Shown here: positions 6,483-11,256 of the stretch, one piece after another
How positions within the stretch are numbered: the stretch's first letter is position 1
Layout: each line of letters opens with the position of its first letter
Assembly (NCBI GenBank): GCA_002419285.1
Contig: DIFU01000035.1
Span: forward strand, 1-11,256
DNA: 11,256 bases
Direction: 5' to 3'
Source of the DNA: Prolixibacteraceae bacterium UBA5740
GTDB lineage: Bacteria > Bacteroidota > Bacteroidia > Bacteroidales > Prolixibacteraceae
The notes under the pieces: model-generated
Told to the model about the DNA's origin: nothing
Database searches by the model: none
What the model saw: only the letters and a program-made list of their open reading frames with translations
Program-made: the position numbers and the translations under genes

Positions 6483-8075
6483 ATGAGCAGAAATAAGCTG
6501 ATTACTCTAATAGTTATAATGGCCCTGGTGATGTCAGGTCTGATCATAGTTCAGACCAACAGTATCAGACAGGCAGCAAATATCAGGGAAGAGCAGTTCG
6601 ACCAAACGGTCAGGCAAGTGCTTTCTGATGTTGTCAGGAGAATCGAAGATCACGAGGCTCAGCTTATTCTTGAAGAAGAATTGTTGAGTGCAGGAAACGG
6701 GTTATCGATCCCGTCAAACCCCAACATGCTCTCCCGTAATCTGCCAGGAGGGGTAATCAGACAGAACTACAGTCTTTCATTTCGATTGTCAGAACAAGGT
6801 CAAACGATCCACCAACAAATGGAGATGGTTTATACGGACACCGTTTTTAATCATTTGGGCTCAACCAGGGGAATGCCCGGTGATTTTCCATCAGCTTTTG
6901 ACAAGTTACTGGATTATGATGCCCAACAAAGGAGATTGTTGGAGAGTCGGTTAAAGGAGAGTACTCAAGCAATCGAGCGATACTTTTTCAGGGGCGGTCC
7001 TATTGAGGAGCGGCTTGATGTGGAATTCCTTGCAAACACGCTGAGTGAAGAATTAAAAACGCAAGGAATCACATTGGATTATAAATTTATGGTAAAGGCG
7101 TTCCTTCGTGGAGAGGAGGAAATTATTGCTGCCAGTCCCGATTATAAAACCAGTAAACGGGTGAAGGAGTATAATTATCCATTATTCCCGAATGATTATG
7201 AAATAAGGAAGGCGAATTACCTGATTCTCTATTTTCCCAAAAGGACAGGTTACCTGCTAAATCTCACCGGGATCATGGTCATACCCATCATGGTTCTTAC
7301 CGGTTTGCTGATCGCAATTTTCAGTTACACGATTTGGATCATTTTCAGGCAAAAGCAACTGTCGCAGATCAAGAACGACTTTATCAACAACATGACACAC
7401 GAGTTGAAAACCCCGATTTCAACCATTTCTCTCGCAAGCCAAATGCTGCAGGATGGCAGTATTGCTAATACGCCCAAAACCATTGAGCATATTTCAGGCG
7501 TCATATTTCAGGAAAGCAAACGACTGAGTTTCCAGGTAGAAAAGGTTTTGCAGATGGCCATCTTTAATGAAGGTCGCATGAAGTTGAGATTTAAAGATTT
7601 GCGGTTGAATGAGTTGGTTAGGGGAGTCATCGGGAATTTTGAACTTCGTGTAAAAAACAGTAATGGCCATTTGAATTATGAACTGAATGCAAAACATGAC
7701 ATTTTCAAGGGTGACGAAGTCCATATCACCAATGTGGTTTTTAATCTACTGGACAATGCCGTGAAATATAGCAATGATATCCCAGAGATATCGGTAACTA
7801 CCGAATCACGACGTGATGTAGTGATATTGTCGGTTGCCGATAAAGGAATTGGCATCGCAAAAGAACACCAGAGCCAGATATTCGAAAGGTTTTATCGGGT
7901 CCCAACAGGTAATGTCCACAATGTGAAGGGATTCGGATTGGGTTTAAGCTATGTGAAAAAGATTATTGATGCCCATAATGGCAAGATTATTGTCGAAAGT
8001 ATTCCTAATAAGGGGACTAAATTCAGTATTTATTTCCCTCTAAATAATAAGAAAAACCATGGATCAGAAAGTTAA
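6483..8075 (+). CDS. rprX: Membrane sensor histidine kinase, RprX-like
   Basis: A 530-residue sensor kinase. Helix 1 is residues 6-24 and helix 2 about 259-288, enclosing a periplasmic sensor domain of about 235 residues that matches no general sensor fold I can name but has a FRGGPIEERLDVEFL segment familiar from Bacteroidota kinases. HisKA begins near 294, with phospho-acceptor H306 in MTHELKTP. The ATPase domain shows the N box (NVVFNLLDNAVKYS, 417-430), G1 box DKGIGI (453-458), F box FERFYR and G2 box GFGLGL (483-488). All catalytic residues are present. No HAMP domain is evident: the kinase core follows helix 2 almost directly. The start at 6483 puts SRNK just before helix 1; later Met codons would fall inside the helix. 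The 3' end overlaps the regulator by 17 bases, so they are co-translated partners. The symbol rests on the strong match of the partner to RprY; the signal sensed is unknown. Confidence 0.85.
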   Translation: MSRNKLITLIVIMALVMSGLIIVQTNSIRQAANIREEQFDQTVRQVLSDVVRRIEDHEAQLILEEELLSAGNGLSIPSNPNMLSRNLPGGVIRQNYSLSFRLSEQGQTIHQQMEMVYTDTVFNHLGSTRGMPGDFPSAFDKLLDYDAQQRRLLESRLKESTQAIERYFFRGGPIEERLDVEFLANTLSEELKTQGITLDYKFMVKAFLRGEEEIIAASPDYKTSKRVKEYNYPLFPNDYEIRKANYLILYFPKRTGYLLNLTGIMVIPIMVLTGLLIAIFSYTIWIIFRQKQLSQIKNDFINNMTHELKTPISTISLASQMLQDGSIANTPKTIEHISGVIFQESKRLSFQVEKVLQMAIFNEGRMKLRFKDLRLNELVRGVIGNFELRVKNSNGHLNYELNAKHDIFKGDEVHITNVVFNLLDNAVKYSNDIPEISVTTESRRDVVILSVADKGIGIAKEHQSQIFERFYRVPTGNVHNVKGFGLGLSYVKKIIDAHNGKIIVESIPNKGTKFSIYFPLNNKKNHGSES

Positions 8076-8748
8076 GCTTTTACTGGCCGAGGACGATGAG
8101 AACCTGGGTCTGCTGCTGAAAGAGTATTTGTTGGCTAAAGGTTATGATGCCACCTTATATCCTGACGGTGATGCTGCCTTCAAAGGCTTTATGAAGAATC
8201 ATTACGACATTTGCGTCCTCGATATAATGATGCCCAAGAAAGATGGATTCACCCTGGCAAAGGAGATGCGGATGGTGAATGGTGAAATTCCCATTATCTT
8301 TCTGACCGCGAAGAACCTGAAAGATGACGTAATTGAAGGTTTCAGGCTGGGGGCTGATGATTATATCACAAAACCCTTCAGTATGGAAGAGCTGATTTTC
8401 AGGATTGAGGCTATCCTTCGTCGTACTTCACAGGATGCACAGGGAGTGAGCCAGCAGATATATAAATTGGGTCATTACACTTTTGATACGCTGAAGCAAA
8501 CCTTAACCAATGGTGAGGATGTGGTAAAGTTGACAACCAAGGAGGCTGAATTGCTGAAACTGTTGTGCCAGAATGCCAATAAGGTGCTGGAGCGCAATTT
8601 CGCCCTGAAATCCATATGGATTGATGACAATTATTTCAACGCACGGAGCATGGATGTTTATATTACGAAGTTACGTAAACATCTCAAAGACGAGCCTACG
8701 GTCGAAATCATCAATGTACATGGAAAGGGTTACAAGCTGATTCTCTGA
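8059..8748 (+). CDS. rprY: OmpR-family response regulator, RprY-like
   Basis: A 229-residue transcription regulator. The receiver domain (1-122) has acidic E11-D12-D13, phospho-acceptor D55 in CVLDIMMPKKDG, T83 and K105 in DDYITKPFSMEEL. After a short linker, residues about 133-229 form the winged-helix DNA-binding domain, with TTKEAELLKLL, the recognition-helix region NYFNARSMDVYITKLRK and the wing HGKGYKL. Recall of Bacteroides fragilis RprY suggests near-identity over DDYITKPFSMEEL and IDDNYFNARSMDVYITKLRKHLKD, so I use that symbol. The gene starts inside the kinase gene with an ATG 17 bases before the end of the kinase stop. A strong hairpin terminator follows 13 bases after its own stop. 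Targets cannot be read from this window; the dyad at 6446-6468 is a candidate for autoregulation, although OmpR-type proteins more often bind direct repeats. Confidence 0.92.
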   Translation: MDQKVKLLLAEDDENLGLLLKEYLLAKGYDATLYPDGDAAFKGFMKNHYDICVLDIMMPKKDGFTLAKEMRMVNGEIPIIFLTAKNLKDDVIEGFRLGADDYITKPFSMEELIFRIEAILRRTSQDAQGVSQQIYKLGHYTFDTLKQTLTNGEDVVKLTTKEAELLKLLCQNANKVLERNFALKSIWIDDNYFNARSMDVYITKLRKHLKDEPTVEIINVHGKGYKLIL

Positions 8749-8761
8749 TGTGTTTATAAGT

Positions 8762-8807
8762 AAAAGTGCGGCAGCTTTTCCTCTTCAGGAAATGCTGCCG
8801 CACTTTT
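8762..8807. terminator. Bidirectional hairpin terminator between rprY and lepA
   Basis: AAAAGTGCGGCAGC (8762-8775) pairs perfectly with GCTGCCGCACTTTT (8794-8807). Inside, TTTCC (8777-8781) pairs with GGAAA (8788-8792) after one T-T mismatch, leaving a 6-base loop. The plus strand ends in TTTTT and the minus strand in TTTTA, so it can stop transcription of both converging genes: 13 bases past the rprY stop and 16 bases past the lepA stop. Confidence 0.9.
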
Positions 8808-8823
8808 TATTTCTGGCTATTGT

Positions 8824-10611
8824 TTAATCCAGCTTTAGCACAGCGAGGAAGGCTTTCTGCGGAACTTCCACATTGCCAACCTGTTTCATGCGTTTTTTGC
8901 CCTTCTTTTGTTTTTCAAGAAGTTTTCGTTTACGTGAGATGTCGCCTCCGTAACATTTGGCAGTTACATCCTTCCTTACAGCTTTCACCGTTTCGCGGGC
9001 GATGATTTTGGCGCCAATGGCTGCCTGAATGGCAACATCAAATTGCTGTCGTGGGATCAATTCCCTTAGTTTTTCGCACATTCTCCGACCAAAATTGTAA
9101 GCATTGTCGAAATGGATGAGAGTGGAAAGCGCATCGACCATTTCACTGTTAAGCAGAATGTCGAGCCTGACCAATTTCGCCGGTTTGTATCCGTGTGTAT
9201 GGTAATCAAATGATGCATACCCTCTTGAGATGCTTTTCAGTTTATCGTAAAAATCGAATACAATTTCTCCAAGTGGCATGTCAAAAATAAGTTCAGCCCT
9301 CTCAGAAGTCAGGTAACTTTGGCTGACCAAGGTGCCCCGTTTTTCCAGACAGAGTGTCATGATTGATCCGATATAATCTGACGTTGTGATGATATTTGCC
9401 CTGATATAAGGTTCCTCAATCGTGTCGATCAGGTTAGACGCAGGCATTCCGGAAGGGTTGTAGACGTCAATCATTTCACCATCGGTCAGCATAATTTTAT
9501 ATGACACGTTGGGAACCGTGGTGATAACATTCATGTCGAACTCGCGGTCGAGGCGCTCCTGGATAATCTCCATATGAAGAAGGCCGAGAAATCCGCATCG
9601 GAATCCAAAACCCAGGGCAGCCGACGATTCTGGCTCAAAGGTTAGTGATGCATCGTTCAATTGAAGCTTATCCATCGCATTGCGAAGATCTTCATAATCG
9701 TCGGCATCGATGGGGTAAATTCCGGCAAACACCATGGGCTTTACTTCTTCAAATCCATCAATGGCATTTTGGCAGGGCTGCTTCACATGGGTGATGGTAT
9801 CACCGACCTTTACTTCCTTGGCTGTTTTGATGCCAGAAATGATATAGCCCACATCCCCGGCTGAAATGGTATCCCTTGGTTCAAGTCCAAGCCTTAATAC
9901 ACCAACCTCCTCGGCATAATATTCTTTTTTCGTGGCGACAAACATAACCAGGTCATTCTTCCTGATGGTGCCATTTACAATTTTGAAATAGGCAATGACG
10001 CCCCTGTATGTATTAAAAACAGAGTCAAAAATCAACGCTTGCAGGGGAGCTTCGGTATCACCGACAGGTGGAGGTATTCTTTCGATAATTCTTTCAAGAA
10101 TCAATTCAACACCCATTCCGGTTTTTCCGCTGGCTTCAATGATGTCATCCCGGTCACAGCCGATCAGGTCAATAATTTGTTCAGCCACATTCTCGGGCAT
10201 GGCTGTTTCCATATCCATCTTGTTCATGACCGGAATAATCTCCAGGTCGTTTTCCAGTGCAAGGTAAAGATTTGATATGGTTTGGGCCTGAATCCCCTGG
10301 GTTGCATCAATAATCAAGAGAGCACCTTCGCAGGCTGCTATGGATCGTGAAACTTCATAACTAAAGTCAACGTGTCCGGGAGTGTCAATAAGGTTTAGCT
10401 TATATTTATCCCCCTTGTACTCGTAGTCCATCTGGATTGCATGGCTTTTTATGGTAATTCCACGTTCCTGCTCCAGATCCATGCTATCAAGGACCTGGTC
10501 ATGCATGTCCCTTTCAGAAACCGTGTTTGTAAACTGCAACAGGCGGTCGGCCAGCGTGCTTTTGCCATGGTCAATATGTGCGATGATGCAGAAATTTCTG
10601 ATTCTATTCAT
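8824..10611 (-). CDS. lepA: Elongation factor 4 (LepA), ribosome-associated GTPase
   Basis: A 595-residue translational GTPase, usual length for LepA. The G domain shows the P-loop AHIDHGKST (11-19), switch I with T53 in RGITIKS, switch II DTPGHVDF (76-83) and NKMD (130-133). Domain II, the EF-G-like domains and the LepA-specific C-terminal domain follow; the end carries the basic GKKRMKQVGNVEVPQKAFLAVLK signature that EF-G lacks, which separates it from fusA and typA. It acts on the 70S ribosome, where it has been linked to back-translocation, stalled complexes and initiation or assembly under stress. The ATG at 10611 starts MNRIRNFCIIAHIDHG as in the family. No lepB follows (the usual proteobacterial partner): the gene stands alone, bounded by the shared terminator and its own -7 box 33 bases upstream. 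Confidence 0.97.
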   Translation of the reverse strand: MNRIRNFCIIAHIDHGKSTLADRLLQFTNTVSERDMHDQVLDSMDLEQERGITIKSHAIQMDYEYKGDKYKLNLIDTPGHVDFSYEVSRSIAACEGALLIIDATQGIQAQTISNLYLALENDLEIIPVMNKMDMETAMPENVAEQIIDLIGCDRDDIIEASGKTGMGVELILERIIERIPPPVGDTEAPLQALIFDSVFNTYRGVIAYFKIVNGTIRKNDLVMFVATKKEYYAEEVGVLRLGLEPRDTISAGDVGYIISGIKTAKEVKVGDTITHVKQPCQNAIDGFEEVKPMVFAGIYPIDADDYEDLRNAMDKLQLNDASLTFEPESSAALGFGFRCGFLGLLHMEIIQERLDREFDMNVITTVPNVSYKIMLTDGEMIDVYNPSGMPASNLIDTIEEPYIRANIITTSDYIGSIMTLCLEKRGTLVSQSYLTSERAELIFDMPLGEIVFDFYDKLKSISRGYASFDYHTHGYKPAKLVRLDILLNSEMVDALSTLIHFDNAYNFGRRMCEKLRELIPRQQFDVAIQAAIGAKIIARETVKAVRKDVTAKCYGGDISRKRKLLEKQKKGKKRMKQVGNVEVPQKAFLAVLKLD

Positions 10612-10644
10612 TTGTTGTTTTTATGGACTTTGGAAAATTCTGCG

Positions 10645-10652
10645 CAAATATA
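10645..10652 (-). promoter_or_regulatory. -7 box (TATATTTG) of lepA
   Basis: On the minus strand TATATTTG matches TAnnTTTG exactly, the same octamer as in front of purN and the kinase. It ends 33 bases before the lepA ATG, giving a leader of roughly 25-30 bases. No TTTG is seen 17-23 bases upstream. Confidence 0.5.
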
Positions 10653-10678
10653 TTCAATTTTTAGAACCCTCATTGAAT
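10652..10678. repeat. 7-base inverted repeat adjoining the lepA -7 box
   Basis: ATTCAAT (10652-10658) and ATTGAAT (10672-10678) are exact reverse complements with a 13-base spacer; one arm touches the -7 box. The arms are AT-rich, so chance is a real possibility. Confidence 0.25.
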
Positions 10679-10804
10679 TTGGCGTGATCATGATGCAGAT
10701 ATTCTCCTGATATATGAACACTTACAGTTGTATGGTCGTTCAGAAAAAATACTGTCATTCATACATGTCAATCTGTAATATGAAAAGATTCCGGTTGTTC
10801 TGAC

Positions 10805-10848
10805 ATGCCTGACAAAGAATTAAATATGAAACATTCAGGCATATTTTT
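10805..10848 (+). other. Hairpin followed by a T-run, possible weak terminator
   Basis: ATGCCTGA (10805-10812) and TCAGGCAT (10835-10842) are exact reverse complements with a 22-base loop, followed after one A by TTTTT (10844-10848). The long loop makes it a weak terminator at best; no plus-strand gene lies just upstream. Confidence 0.3.
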
Positions 10849-11128
10849 CGTAAACAAAAATACTTTCAGATATAAGATAAATGAATCTTTTTTTGATAGT
10901 TGTTCTGATCATTTTGATACTCCGATGTTGTATCCTTGCGTATTTAGAAAGCAAGTTTGTGTGAAATTAACATCTTTTTTAGTTGTTTTCATGATTTTAC
11001 GTTGTGGTAGTTTATTTTGGCATAGTGTTTGTAAGTTATTTAGTACGAACAACGAAAATTGCTTCAAAGCCATGAAAACAATTTAAAGTATTAGTTGTTT
11101 GATAGATAGAAGATAATTTAGACTTCAT

Positions 11129-11147
11129 CAGCCCAGTGCTGTTTTTT
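11129..11147 (+). terminator. Weak terminator-like hairpin with six T
   Basis: CAGC (11129-11132) pairs with GCTG (11138-11141) around the 5-base loop CCAGT and is followed directly by TTTTTT. The 4-base stem is short, so it would be inefficient; it lies 31 bases before a much stronger terminator of the same orientation. Confidence 0.25.
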
Positions 11148-11156
11148 CATAAGTTT

Positions 11157-11176
11157 GGTTTAGTTAGGTTTAGTTG
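11157..11176 (+). repeat. Two tandem 10-base repeats GGTTTAGTTA/G
   Basis: GGTTTAGTTA (11157-11166) is followed directly by GGTTTAGTTG (11167-11176), nine of ten bases equal, immediately upstream of the terminator stem. Confidence 0.4.
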
Positions 11177-11178
11177 GA

Positions 11179-11206
11179 CCCCGGCGCAGAGGCGCCGGGG
11201 TTTTTT
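11179..11206 (+). terminator. Strong rho-independent terminator with no assigned gene
   Basis: CCCCGGCGC (11179-11187) and GCGCCGGGG (11192-11200) form a perfect 9-base G+C stem with a 4-base loop (AGAG), followed by six T. It works only for plus-strand transcription, since no T-run exists on the other side. No plus-strand gene precedes it within 2.4 kb, so it should end an unrecognised small RNA, or act as an attenuator in the leader of a gene beyond the window. Confidence 0.85.
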
Positions 11207-11256
11207 CATGCAAATCTGAAAGTATTCACTATTCGATTGCAGATCACCGCACGATC

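Larger units (their letters stand above)
10679..11178. other. AT-rich intergenic region without a convincing gene
   Basis: About 500 bases upstream of lepA hold no protein I recognise. The longest plus-strand frame (10805-11086, 93 codons) is rich in Cys, Phe and Ser with no domain, helix pattern or promoter and looks like chance. On the minus strand two tiny frames, 10909-10992 (27 codons) and 10835-10912 (25 codons), touch through an overlapping ATGA; no promoter precedes them. The region contains a hairpin at 10805-10848 and ends with a terminator, so an RNA gene or a long leader is possible. Confidence 0.5.

Noticed and set aside
10805..11086. 93-codon plus-strand open frame upstream of the last terminator
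   Set aside because: Composition is unlike the neighbouring genes (many Cys, Phe and Ser), it starts inside a hairpin arm, has no promoter at a sensible distance and shows no domain. It most likely arises by chance in AT-rich DNA.
11150..11157. TAAGTTTG as a plus-strand -7 promoter box
   Set aside because: It matches TAnnTTTG but has no -33 TTTG at the right distance and would start RNA only a few bases before a strong terminator.
1..11256. tRNA, rRNA, CRISPR array, IS element, prophage, toxin-antitoxin or defence genes
   Set aside because: I looked for T-loop sequences, regularly spaced repeats, transposase or integrase motifs and terminal repeats, and found none. All large frames belong to recognisable chromosomal families.

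Overview
The window looks like core chromosome of a member of the Bacteroidota, probably Bacteroidales or a neighbouring order. Four things point there. The gene block purN / acpP-fabF-rnc is, as I recall it, a conserved Bacteroides-type order. A response regulator closely resembles RprY of Bacteroides. RNase III has the lineage-style N-terminus and a FKSKLIEWSQK segment. Several starts are preceded by the Bacteroidota -7 element TAnnTTTG rather than by -35/-10 boxes or strong Shine-Dalgarno sites. I see no tRNA, rRNA, IS element, CRISPR array, phage gene or sign of recent transfer.

Layout. (1) 1-1648, plus strand: the C-terminal end of a YitT-family membrane protein, then a membrane-anchored M23 peptidase one base later. 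(2) 1665-3249, minus strand, convergent with the first block: a two-gene unit of a protein with two LAB_N domains followed by a cation diffusion facilitator (CDF) metal transporter. (3) 3377-5622, minus strand: acpP-fabF-rnc, read in that order from a promoter at 5670-5701. (4) 5734-6383, plus strand: purN, divergent from acpP, with its own well-formed promoter. (5) 6396-8748, plus strand: a 99-base intergenic region with two dyads and a -7 box almost touching the start codon, then an RprX/RprY-like histidine kinase and response regulator overlapping by 17 bases. (6) 8762-8807: a long hairpin with A/T flanks on both sides, a shared terminator for the converging rprY and lepA. (7) 8824-10611, minus strand: lepA (elongation factor 4). 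(8) 10612-11256: AT-rich DNA without a convincing gene, ending in a strong plus-strand terminator whose transcript is not accounted for.

How the genes relate. AcpP and FabF work in fatty-acid elongation; RNase III and LepA belong to RNA processing and translation; PurN is in purine synthesis. The M23 peptidase, LAB_N protein, CDF and two-component system are envelope or ion functions. The two-component pair is co-transcribed and surely acts together; the other links are only positional.

I did not find a previously undescribed multi-gene system. The observations most worth a second look are the regulatory architecture in front of the two-component operon (two dyads and a possibly leaderless start), the internal duplication in the LAB_N protein, the Asp in place of the second His of the M23 HxH motif, and the orphan terminator near 11.2 kb.
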